DNA of 64,000 nucleotides from Spongilla lacustris. Lineage: Eukaryota; Porifera; Demospongiae; Spongillida; Spongillidae. This document shows, in pieces, positions 25,815-45,238 of this stretch (position 1 is its first letter; every line of letters starts with the position of its first letter). Location: the NCBI GenBank assembly GCA_949361645.1, contig OX442425.1, positions 97,501 through 161,500 of the forward strand, given 5' to 3'. A program made the translations under genes and the position numbers. The notes under the pieces were generated by a model, which saw only the letters and a list, made by a program, of their open reading frames with translations, was not told the DNA's origin and did not search any database.

Positions 25815-28152
25815 TCATTGCCTGAAAGAAGTGATAGTCTTCTTAATGATGGCAGCAGCTTCATGAAGCTGTTCCTTCGTAATAACAAGGGGTGGAGCCA
25901 GTCTTATGATGTCATCATGACACGGTTTGGCAAGCAGCCCATTGTCTCTCAGCCTGAGACAAACCTTCCAGGCATCAACATCTGAATTGGTTAGGAAGAA
26001 GCCATCAGACTCAACAACACACACAATGCATGCCTTTGTCCAACACAGCACCTATTTTTGTATGCATGCAGGCAATAGTACATTTGTGTTCCTTCCACAC
26101 ATACACACATACATTTAAAAAACACATACAAGAACACATACGATGCAAACACAACACATACACAACTTTAACCATGACTTAACCCACCTTTCTGTGGCTT
26201 GATGACGCAGGCAAAGAGAAGACCACGCCCCCTCACCGTGGAGACGATCGAGGTGTCCAGACTAGCCAGCTCCGAGCTCAACACTTTACCCAAACTTGCA
26301 GCATTCTCACACAATCCTTCTTCGTCTATAACCTAACAAATATAGGAGGCTCAAAGTACTGTGTGTGTGTGGTGTGTGTGCACACTACAGCCACCAGTCA
26401 CCTTCAAGCTGGCAACAGCCACTCGGCTTGCGAGGGGAGAGCCCCCAAATGTGGATCCATGCTGCACAGATGCGAGGGGGGTGGGGGGGGGGGGGGGGGA
26501 GAGAGAGAGAAGACATGCATAGGTCTGGGCACAACTTTAATCCCTTCCCACCAGAAGTAACCTTCTAGTCTCCAAACCATAACATAATCATGTGCACAGT
26601 ACATGCATTTCATTTAGTGCACACCCACCTGTCCAGGCTTTATATTCAGCATCACTTCATTGTCTGCCAGAGCAGCAGATATCTATGGGTGAAGGGAGAG
26701 GGGAATGGAGGTAAGAGAAGGGTGGGTAGGTGCAGTTTGTGTAGTGATGGAAAGTGCTTGCATGTTAACAAACACACTTGCTCCTTAGCGCTTGCAAACA
26801 CAGACATTCCCTCCCACCCCTACATTCATGTTGTCATGCCATCAATACAAGCAGCATCTGCCAGCAGCTGAGAACCAACACACACACACACATGTTCACA
26901 CACACACACATATACATATCTATGATCACACATGTCCACACATATACATATCTATGATCACACATGTCCACACATACGCATATCCCACACATGTCCACAC
27001 ATATCCTTCCTCACAGGCATCACTCCCCCAGATAGTGCTTTCCCAAGAACGACAATATCTGGTCGCACTCCTTCATGATTGCAGGCCAACCACCTTTTTG
27101 AGATGGGGGGGGGGGGGGGGGGGGGGGGGGGCAGGGATTGAGGTGGGGGGAAGGAGAGGTGGCTCAACAACAAAATGTATCTGCATCAATTTGGAGCACA
27201 ACACTACTAATAACATTACTTTCCAGTACGTCCCAGGCCAGTTTGTATCTCGTCGGCAATGAAAAGGACCTGCGTGAAGGGATGTCGCCAGTTATCCACT
27301 TAACCCTCTTCACACCCACACGCAAGAACCTCACCTTATTTCTCGTACATATCTCTCGCACCTTCTTCAGGTAACCGTCGCTAGGTATAATCACGCCGTT
27401 TTCCCCTTGAATGGGCTCCACCATAAAAGCAGCCACATCCGGGTCAGAACACGCTTTCTGCAAAGACGGAGGTAGTTTTGTAAGTGATATGAAAGGTGCA
27501 AGACCTTGCCCCTTCTCCCGGCCCTCCATACCTCCAAAGCGTCCACGTCATTAAACGGGATGTTGAAGAAGTTCGGAACGAAGGGACCGAACCCGCCATA
27601 ACTCTCAGGGTCGGTGGAGGCCGACACAGCGGCAATCGACCTGCCCCAGAAGTTTCCGGCGGCAAAAATGACCTTGGCCCTGTAGCGTGGCACCTGCTTA
27701 ACGTCGTAGGCCCACCGCCGGGCGAGCTTGATCGCCGTGTCGGCAGCTTCCACTCCCGTATTCATGGGCAACAGCCTGTCGTAACCGAACAGCTTGGTAG
27801 CGAACTCTTCGAACTCGCCCAGGGCGTCGTTGTAGAAGGCGCGGGACGTGAGCGTGATTTGGTCAGCCTGCTGCTTGAGAGCGCTAATAATCTTCGGGTG
27901 CCTGTGACCCTGGTTCACCGCCGAATAGCCGCTGAGGAAGTCGAAGTAGCGCCTCCCTTCCACGTCGTAGACAAAGACGCCTTCTCCCCTGCACAGGGCA
28001 ACGGGAATCGGCTCGTAGTTGAGTGCGCCGTACTTCTTTTCTCGTTCTATTATTTCCACCGACGACGCGGCCCTTCTCGTTGCTAAGCATGCGACCCTGG
28101 TGCTGAAAACGATGCGTGCAGAGACCCTCTGGAAAGAACACACCACTGCCAT
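25815..28152 (-). CDS. OAT: Ornithine aminotransferase, mitochondrial
   Basis: OAT is a PLP enzyme that converts ornithine and 2-oxoglutarate to glutamate semialdehyde and glutamate in the mitochondrial matrix. The start is the ATG at 28150-28152 ([19 protein letters not shown]). The Arg/Ser-rich N-terminus, free of acidic residues, is a likely transit peptide. Exon 1 reads [57 protein letters not shown] and [20 protein letters not shown]. The next exons give [10 protein letters not shown] and [20 protein letters not shown], then [20 protein letters not shown]. The catalytic-lysine exon reads [17 protein letters not shown] (about 27050), with Lys in LGKALSGG. The last exon gives [33 protein letters not shown] and a stop at 25815-25817. 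An intron near 27100 has a poly-G run, and another carries CA repeats. Confidence 0.97.
26478..26500. repeat. Poly-G run
   Basis: G-rich run in an OAT intron, followed by GAGAGA. Confidence 0.9.
27104..27131. repeat. Poly-G run of about 28
   Basis: An uninterrupted G tract in an OAT intron, poly-C in sense. Confidence 0.97.
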
Positions 28153-29492
28153 TGTTAGTATTACAATGCGAATATTAGGCTCGTTTATATATTCTTCTTT
28201 CTTTTCGTTTTTGTCACCTGCCACGTGATTGGAGGCGGTGCCCTTTGATCGCCATCCGCCGCTAGCGCTTCTGTGAACGATAACGATATAAAGCACGTGT
28301 TGATGAGAGCCACATGCTGGGATATGGGGATGCAGATCGGCTAAAAACCTTCTGATAAATCCACTCCATACTACTGTAGACTGTAGTACATGTTCGTCGC
28401 ACACCGCTATTATATTTTACTTCGCTGGCGTAAAGTGATCTGGGTACGAGAGTATTTTATAAATGTTGCCGCATTTTACACAATCACAAACCTTACATAT
28501 ATAACTAATTTTATTTTCATTCAAAGCATAGATAATGGATTGGAAACGGTATACATGTATACATTTACGTGACGTGACGTACATGACCGTGCTTCGCATT
28601 GAATATTGTAGTGGGCGTGTGAGCTATTGAGCATCCTTCCTTAAAGAGCTTCTTTAGTGTCGTTTAACATTTTACTGTATGAGAGCAACCTTTTTGACAC
28701 CCAAAAAGCATATAGCTATTTTTTTACAGACGTCTCAGCTGAGGGCTGAGGCAGACAGCGATCGTAGCTGCAACCTGATCGGGTAGTGGTTGTGTGATTT
28801 TCCTGGACACTACGTCACACTAGCAACATTGTAAATCCATTTTATGAGTTCACATATACTATTATCATATAGAGTACGTAGTAGGTAGTGTGGCGTTGTA
28901 ATGTTTAGGAGTCTGTATGAAGGGGTTTGACGTCGTAGATCGGGAATTTGTCCGGTTTGGATTCTATAGTATTTGAGTGCATATATTGAATCAGACATAT
29001 ATATATATTGAGTGGCGTGATCAATATCTCTTGTATGTGTTACAGTAGCAAATGGCTAGCAAGCTTCGTTGGGTCGATCGCGTAAGAATAGGAAGATAAA
29101 ATCCCAACAACAACAAAATCAATGGGGAATCGTAAAAAACTGGAGGCCTTCAAAGAAAGTGTTTTAAAGAGCATAAAGCTTGTATCTACTTTCTCGGCAA
29201 AGCTTTCGTGCGCGCTTGTTCTAGCTAGCCATCACGGTGGTCATTGGCACTTGGGTCAAGTACATGTATGACTTTGGCTGCTTTTTTAGACAGCTTCATT
29301 CTATGAGTGTCTAACTCCATCTCGTCATCAAAATAGCGCTTCAAAGGATCGTACATAGCAGACAACGCGGCCTTAGGAACACAAATTTACGGAATTACGA
29401 AATGCGGATGAATCCCGTAATCTTTACCGTTTCCAATCCCTTTATTCTATGATCTATGTTCAAAGCTTAGTGTCATAATATACCCTTATCAT

Positions 29493-29528
29493 CCGCCCGC
29501 TCATTTACCGCGGTAAATGAGTGGGCGG
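29493..29528. other. 36-bp near-perfect palindrome
   Basis: CCGCCCGCTCATTTACCG is followed directly by its reverse complement with a single mismatch. It lies 30 bp before the 30-bp satellite. Confidence 0.9.
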
Positions 29529-29557
29529 TCATAGTAATGTAAATGAGTGGTTAAAGG

Positions 29558-30003
29558 AGTGGGTCATCATCAGGCCCACCCAGTGGAGGAGGTCATCATC
29601 AGGCCCACCCTAGTGGAGTGGGTCATCATCAGGCCCACCCTAGTGGAGTGGGTCATCATCAGGCCCACCCTAGTGGAGGAGGTCATCATCAGGCCCACCC
29701 TAGTGGAGTGGGTCATCATCAGGCCCACCCTAGTGGAGTGGGTCATCATCAGGCCCACCCTAGTGGAGGAGGTCATCATCAGGCCCACCCAGTGGAGGAG
29801 GTCATCATCAGGCCCACCTGAGGTCATCACCAGGCCCACCCTAGTGGAGGAGGTCATCATCAGGCCCACCCAGTGGAGGAGGTCATCATCAGGCCCACCT
29901 GAGGTCATCACCAGGCCCACCCTAGTGGAGGAGGTCATCATCAGGCCCACCCAGTGGAGGAGGTCATCATCAGGCCCACCCTAGTGGAGGAGGTCATCAT
30001 CAT
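29558..30003. repeat. 30-bp minisatellite
   Basis: About 15 copies of gtcatcatcaggcccaccc plus tagtggag(tgg/gag), with two deleted variants. Because 30 is a multiple of three, long frames stay open on both strands; these are not genes. Confidence 0.97.
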
Positions 30004-30057
30004 CAAAGGTCCAATACCAAATTGGTAGGTGTTGAGTGATTCAAGTAGCTACAACAC

Positions 30058-30321
30058 CTAATGTAACAAGGTTAAAGCCATTTGCGCATCAATGGCAGCA
30101 ACGTCTATCAATTGGACAAACTTCAAGACATTTTGAGGCAATAAGATTAGCACAGAAAATTTAGTTGCATATTGGGCATCCCCTAAGATACCAAAAAAGA
30201 GCCCATGGGAAACTTTGACCTCTGATGGAAAAGAGGAAATGTCACTTGGGCAGTAGAGCTCACATTTGGAGATGTTGACATATAGGCCAAGAGGAAGTCC
30301 ATGTATAGGACAAGCTTCCAT
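30058..30321 (-). pseudogene. Reverse transcriptase fragment of a retroelement
   Basis: The frame reads GLPLGLYVNISKCELYCPS, which matches the retroelement RT motif LGLxVNxSKCE, with a following LFFGILGDAQYATKF resembling the ILG-xPIG block. It is an isolated 88-codon remnant with no flanking RT catalytic box (YxDD) visible. Confidence 0.6.
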
Positions 30322-30867
30322 GAATGGACGATTTTTTTTTTTTGCCAGCTAGTCAAGGAATAAGAGATGGGTGCACTCAGTGACCTGTTTTGTAGGCATC
30401 CAAATTACATACATTTGAATTTTAATAAATTCAACCTGCCTAATTTATTAATAAATTCAAACCACCAAATCAAGATATGATGACCTCTCATTTCAAAATG
30501 TTTATAATATTAATCTCAAATACCTCTTGAATCAGGAAAGGCTGCAAACTGTCAATACTTTGTTTATGAGTTATTCAAAATTGAATTTTTATTTTATTTT
30601 CACAATGTACTTGATTTAGGAGGGTTTTTGAGATTTTAATCAATGTTTAATTATCATTAAAGAAGATATTAATTTTATTTCACCAGCATGACTTCTTTTG
30701 CATTTAGAATTCTAACAATTACCAGTTAATTAACTGCTTGTGGTTAATTTATAAATAATTTTCGTTGATTGAGGAACGCCCTGCATATATTATCCCTGCT
30801 GTGTTTAAATTACACACAACTGTTGCTACAAGTACCAGGCATTGACAAACACTCTCATTACATTGTA

Positions 30868-39791
<8,924 letters not shown>

Positions 39792-39822
39792 CACACAAAA
39801 TTGGTTCCTCTGGAATGTTATC

Positions 39823-39869
39823 GAGAGTTACGTTAGTAACTCTCATCGAGAGTTACGTTAGTAACTCTC
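39823..39869. promoter_or_regulatory. Tandem pair of 22-bp palindromes upstream of PYROXD2
   Basis: GAGAGTTACGTTAGTAACTCTC occurs at 39823-39844 and again at 39848-39869. Each copy is self-complementary in its arms (GAGAGTTAC/GTAACTCTC). The pair lies 32-78 bp upstream of the PYROXD2 start codon, so it could be regulatory or part of the 5' UTR. Confidence 0.5.
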
Positions 39870-41519
39870 ATATATATATATAGGATTTGACCCCGATTAT
39901 GAATGTCATTAAAAAAACGGGACCCGCTTTTAACGGAACTCCTATCCATCGGATCGCTTAGCTCTTTGTCATCGTCGAACAAGCAGTCAAAAACGAGCAG
40001 TTTCATGTTTGTTAGATGTCATAAAACCGCGTGGTTGTGGAGAACAAAACATTTGTCGTAACTCGTACCCAGTCCCACCGTATTTCTCGTTGTTGTTCTT
40101 CTTCTTCTTCTTCTTCTTGACCACGCATAACTCGAGATAGGAACACTTCTAAGAAATGAAAATCACACCAATAGCTTCAGAATTCATTGGCATTCTCGCT
40201 TCAGTGGTCAAAATGTATCGAGGCTACATTTTATTTATCGGTGGTTGTGTTAGCAAATGACGTATATTTAAGCATCCTGTATCTGACAGGACTCAAAACG
40301 ATTAGAACTTGTTCATATTTTGTTCCAGTACATGTAGCTGTACATGTATATATGTAATCCAATGTGTACGGTCTGGGCACTACACCTAGTGAAATCGTGG
40401 CACGTATCCGGTTTGGGCACTAGCGCTTAGGCGGCTATTTACTAAATATCATCGGAACCCCGAGCCAGAACTAACCGGTGAGGGCATCACCGGAACCTCG
40501 AGCCTAAACTAAACTTTAAAGAGGCAACGATACAATGAAAATTCAGCGGCCATGAAGAGCTAGTGCAGAACATCGGGACGATTCCATCGCTTCTCCTTCT
40601 GCGAAAAGGATGCGATTCTAAGAACGCACGACCGTCGACCGAAGCCGAACATGCTGCTGGAAAAGTGCTACAGCAGGGTAATCGGCTTGGAAAGCTACCA
40701 AACCCAATAGGTACGTTCGAATTGGACTGAGTGCATGATACAATAAGTATTTGGGTTAGATGTACATAAGTTGACCCTTGTGTATCCACGTGACTGAGAG
40801 GTCACACGCATACCTTGTCCACGTATACAAATGTCATGTACATCTGTAGATCTATACGTGTGGCATCATTTAAAAAAAACCTTTCTATTCTTTACATTGA
40901 TGTATGGTTATACAAGACTCTACAACTTATTTTTAAAAAGTAGCACAAGTGTGTGTTACAAGCAGACGCTAGGGCTATCCTATGTAAACTATAGCAGTAG
41001 AGGTCAGATTCATTGTGTACTTGGGAAACTGTGCTTTGTCATCAATAAAAAAGGTCTGCCCAGGTCAATTAACAGTTTTAACATGGCTTCTGTTGATCAA
41101 TCACCCCATACTGTACATGATTTTGTGAGTAATTGTAAATTTCATTGCATGTGTTTATTTTCTGTATCTTTCAGCTTTTCCCTGTATGAACCAAAAAAAC
41201 CATACTGAGGGAATATAAAGGTAGCTTCAAAAAGGCTATTGTAAGGAATAGCATACTGTTATATGGGCTTAATGATGCCTTTTGCAATCCCACCCATGGT
41301 TAGCACAAAAGGTCAGCTGTTTGTGAAGTTAGTGCCGGTGCATTGCTTAACAAGTCACTGAGCATGCATAGAAAAAAATAGGTGAATTTCTACATGATAT
41401 TCGTGCTGTTGATGCAATCGAAATTACAGAACCTTTCTTTTGTGATGCCTCTTACAACCAAATAGGGAAGCTTGATATTCTAATGGTACATGTAGGTGTG
41501 TGTAATGGCGGACGAGATA

Positions 41520-41975
41520 CCTGCATACATGTACCCTTATGCACCCTACTCCTCCCCATACCTACTACTACCCCTACCCCTCCCAATACCTACCGCTATC
41601 CCTGCTACTACTACAACTCCTCCCCTAATTACTACCAGGGGCGCCCCCAGCATTTCTGGAAGGGTGGGGCCAGGATAGGGTAAGGGGGCGTCATTTGACA
41701 ACCAAATATTACTATAGGGGTGTTGTCCGCTTTCGGCCGATTCAGTCGGGGGGTGCTACAGTAGTAATACTGAATACTTTGAAGTGGGGGGGGGGGGGGC
41801 CCTGGGGATGCCCACGACCTACTACCCCTATTCCTCCTCTTACCTACTACGTATATACCCCTACTCCTCCCCTTATCTACTACTACTCCTCCCCCTCCCC
41901 TTCCTACCACTACCCCTACTCCTCCCCTTACCTACTACTACCCCTACTCCTCCCTTTACCTACTATTCCCCTGGA
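41520..41975. repeat. CCTACTACTACCCCTACTCC satellite, interrupted
   Basis: Two blocks (about 41535-41640 and 41815-41970) of the same C/T/A-rich unit flank an insert at about 41638-41812. The insert begins GGGGCGCCCCCAGC and ends with the related inverse CCCTGGGGATGCCC, so it is probably a small DNA transposon. Confidence 0.7.
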
Positions 41976-42532
41976 GTGAGGTGACCTCAATGGTCACGTA
42001 TGTGATGATGACAAATTCACTGATACACTACTGCCAGAGTATGAAACATATTTACATGGATACTGTTTATAAGTTGAGTTGACACAGATCACTTTAATTT
42101 ACAGAACACTGTAATAAAGGAAGAGATGGTGGACACACCTTTTGCAGTCATATCACGAGAGCCGGAGGGAGTAAAAGTTTCACTGGTATTAGTACCAATA
42201 CAACATTGTTTATGTACTGAACAATATGTATCATCCATGGCTGAGTTATTTCTGGTTATGACATGTAGATATACATGATTACTATGTAAATGACATATAT
42301 ACCAAGTTCAGATCGTAGCTAAGTGATCAGTGTTTCTCTATGGTATCATAATTGTAACGTCGGAGGCTCTTATTTAATGGTTGGCCTTTTTGCATTTTAA
42401 AATGCAAAGTACTTTCTTTCCATTATTGGAGTATATAAGATTATGAGTGATGAAATGTCTGTTGCTAAGTGAATATATTTAGATATAGTGTGACTGTTGA
42501 AAGCATCCAATTATGAATAAAAAGCAATTAAA

Positions 42533-42829
42533 CAAGTAAATAAAAACATTCTCTATGAGAAAGTTGGTGGTATATAGGATTTGAAGGCAATAGGGGTGTA
42601 AAAAGCAGGGAAACAAGGGTTGAATGATAAGGAAAAACGAAATAGTCCTATATTTAGCACATGCATGAACAATGTACATGTATTGTCCTACAATGTGTGC
42701 TGGGCTAAATATAGGACTATTTCGTTTTTCCTTATCATTCAACCCTTGTTTCCCTGCTTTTTACACCACTATTGCCTTCAAATCCTATATACCACCAACT
42801 TTCTCATAGAGAATGTTTTTATTTACTTG
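42533..42829. mobile_element. Near-perfect 297-bp hairpin
   Basis: Arms of about 125 nt (42533 to about 42659, and about 42702 to 42829) are almost identical reverse complements, with about one mismatch and a 3-4-nt indel. Ends are CAAGTAAATAAAAACATTCT and its inverse. Mirror-image frames on both strands (MNDKEKRNSPIFS) are a result of the symmetry and not genes. Confidence 0.9.
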
Positions 42830-42901
42830 TGAAATTATATATGGTGACAAATGATTAACACCACAGAAACCATGTAAGTGCTTGTACACGATAGAGAGGA
42901 A

Positions 42902-43258
42902 GGGATCACCTAATTATGCCTAATGAAAATCTTTTCTCACAATAACGAACGATATTAAATTCACAGTTATTCTTGCTACCACGTTGTTACAAACTAATGG
43001 CAGGCAACAGCCAGAACTTGACGCTATTCTGCTACAGTTAACCGCTTTCTACGTGACGGCTCTGCCATTAGACACTAAGTAATGTTGCAAATTCGGTAAG
43101 TCATCAGCAAACTAAAAAATTTATTTATCATTTTACTCATATTCATTTGAACATGTGGCCAGCCCTGAGTTTGTAAAACGTGCACAAAAATAACTATGAA
43201 GTAGTATCATTCGTTATTGCTAGAAAAGATCTTCATTAGGCATAATTAGGTGATTCCC
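42902..43258. mobile_element. MITE with about 55-bp inverted ends
   Basis: 357 bp. The left end GGGATCACCTAATTATGCCT and the right end are inverse copies over about 55 bp with few mismatches (ATCTTTTCT and AATAACGAA blocks conserved). The interior is unrelated to the hairpin at 42533-42829. Confidence 0.8.
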
Positions 43259-43347
43259 CAACGTTGCTATCCGTAGTTGCCTATAGTATCCTATTATACG
43301 CATACATAAAATTGATGCGAGCGTGTACAACGGTAGGAGATATACGG

Positions 43348-44614
43348 CAGTGGCGGCGGAACCGGTCAGGCCGACCAGGCCATGGCCTGACCAATCTTGG
43401 ACCAGAGCTCATTAAATATTCATGTAATCATTAATTGTTTATAAACCAATATTCGTAATTCGAGTATACGTATGCGTAAGCGTACGCGCGCGATGGTATA
43501 TCAGCTAGTGTAACATATATTCACTATGTATACGTAATGGAGGTGTCCTATTGTGTTCGGTAAATAGTATGGCAGGCTCTTGGAGCATCGCAGCTATGAG
43601 GCGTGCGATGTACCCTCACTACCAACAGCCTATGTTATTGTGTCTTTGTTTCTGTATTTGTTACTAAGTTGCAAGTATGTACGTGCAAGTTTTAGCTTGG
43701 AGTTAGCAGCATTGCAATATAGTCTGCGAGCAATATTCACAGAAAATCTGACAGTATGGCAGCTAGCAGCGATTGTCGATGTGTCGAAGGTTTCATCATC
43801 TGCCGATAAAATATGTCTTTCTGAAGCGTTCTCTTGGTACGAAGAGCTAGCAGATCATGCCAGTACACATGGTTCAATTCCTAGCTGCATGGCCGTGGCT
43901 GCTTTATACAATGAAGGTCAGGATATCGATGCTGCATGCATCTATTGTGCACCACTGATCTGTTGTCTAAATGAAAGTCGAAGCAAGATGTAACTGCAAA
44001 ATGAGATCCATCATTTGTAAGCTATCCTAGATATCAGTAGACTCAGTACCACTGATTTAATGCCATTCTATTTAAGACCTCTAGAGGCTTTTGCAACTGG
44101 AAGGATGTTACCAATTCGTGAGCTAGGCATATCTATATTCCACATGCAGGTTAATGGTTATTCCGGCGCGGCTACAAACTCTTCAAGTGAGCGATCCTTC
44201 AATTCTGCGCGATGTTAAATCGTACCTACATGTACGATCCAAAATGACGCAGGATCGGCTGAAACACTGCTAAAAACAAAGAGTGGATTTAATCTATTGA
44301 AGATTAAACCACAATCGTAAATTGATTAGATTAAATCGTTTTTGACTGTGGTTTAATCTTCAATAGATTAAATCTCACTCTTTGTTTTTTGCAGTGAATC
44401 ATTTCATGATCATGATTTCACTGACATCGCAAAGCGGTTTGCTAGTGCGAATGGATGCGGACAACAAACATTTGGTCACTTCAATTGATTTATCATCTTG
44501 TCCATGTATTAATTTGAATGTATTAAAATGTGTGGTGTGGGCGTGGCATGCTGGGTGTGGCATGCATTAATTATTAATGGCCTGACCAATCAAAATAACC
44601 TTCCGCCGCCTATG
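43348..44614 (+). pseudogene. Decayed hAT transposon with broken transposase
   Basis: The left edge CAGTGGCGGCGGAA is hAT-like and the right edge TTCCGCCGCC is its inverse. On the plus strand the hAT C-terminal dimerisation motif is readable: SSSERSF near 44190, then in another frame KMTQDRLKHC near 44250, and after a nested MITE DIAKRFASAN and FGHF near 44425-44490. Frameshifts and the insertion show it is dead. A 137-codon frame (43580-43993) lies inside; whether it is transposase-derived is unclear. Confidence 0.75.
44265..44396. mobile_element. 132-bp foldback MITE inside the hAT pseudogene
   Basis: The left arm begins CACTGCTAAAAACAAAGAG and the right arm ends CTCTTTGTTTTTTGCAGTG. Arms of about 45 nt include ATCTATTGAAGATTAAACCA and its inverse. 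It splits the hAT coding remnant between KHC and the downstream ESFHDHDF segment. Confidence 0.85.
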
Positions 44615-44717
44615 ATTTATTACGTTACAGTGTAAGCTCTGTCTGGCCCCTGCAGTTAAGATATGTTTCTTATTTTCTTCCTTCTGTAAGACAGAGCATG
44701 CATGACACACATACAAA

Positions 44718-44726
44718 CACACACAC

Positions 44727-44799
<73 letters not shown>

Positions 44800-44840
44800 A
44801 CATACACACACATACACACACATACACACACATACACACA
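44718..44840. repeat. (CA)n/CATACA array
   Basis: About 35 CA units, then CATACACA repeats. Confidence 0.96.
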
Positions 44841-45038
44841 CAGGAACTAAGAAGAACTATCATCAGCTTACTAGTATACGTCTATGCTGGGGTACTAGAC
44901 AGTAAGCTATATTACGTGTGCTGTATGTCGTGTATGATAGATAGTTGATATATAAACTTCACTTGCAGTTGTGTACATGTATGCACCTTTTGCACCTTCA
45001 ATAGCACACGTGTATTGGTTAATTGCCACTGACCGCGT

Positions 45039-45238
45039 NNNNNNNNNNNNNNNNNNNNNNNNNNNNNNNNNNNNNNNNNNNNNNNNNNNNNNNNNNNNNN
45101 NNNNNNNNNNNNNNNNNNNNNNNNNNNNNNNNNNNNNNNNNNNNNNNNNNNNNNNNNNNNNNNNNNNNNNNNNNNNNNNNNNNNNNNNNNNNNNNNNNNN
45201 NNNNNNNNNNNNNNNNNNNNNNNNNNNNNNNNNNNNNN
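45039..45238. other. Assembly gap of exactly 200 N
   Basis: 200 consecutive N. A round number suggests a placeholder scaffold join and not a measured distance. It cuts WDR11. Confidence 0.99.

Larger units (their letters stand above)
28153..30867. other. OAT-PYROXD2 intergenic region
   Basis: It contains the OAT promoter side, a 36-bp palindrome (29493-29528), a 30-bp satellite (29558-30003), a reverse transcriptase fragment (30058-30321) and AT-rich unique DNA (30330-30860). No gene is recognised in it. Confidence 0.6.
39870..43347. other. Transposon-rich region without a firm gene
   Basis: Besides the elements listed separately, several short frames near 40500-41200 are open but match no family I know. 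A CTACTACCCCTACTCCTCC satellite occupies 41520-41975, and a G-rich insert begins near 41638. Confidence 0.5.

Noticed and set aside
29547..29984. Long open frames on both strands (HHQAHPSGV / GLMMTSSTRV repeats)
   Set aside because: The 30-bp tandem unit is a multiple of three and happens to lack stops; no start context, splice sites or conserved sequence.
40487..40789. 100-codon minus-strand frame
   Set aside because: No family recognised and the plus strand is equally open; the region is transposon-rich.
42479..42832. Two nearly identical frames on opposite strands (MNDKEKRNSPIFS)
   Set aside because: Mirror images produced by the near-perfect inverted repeat; not genes.
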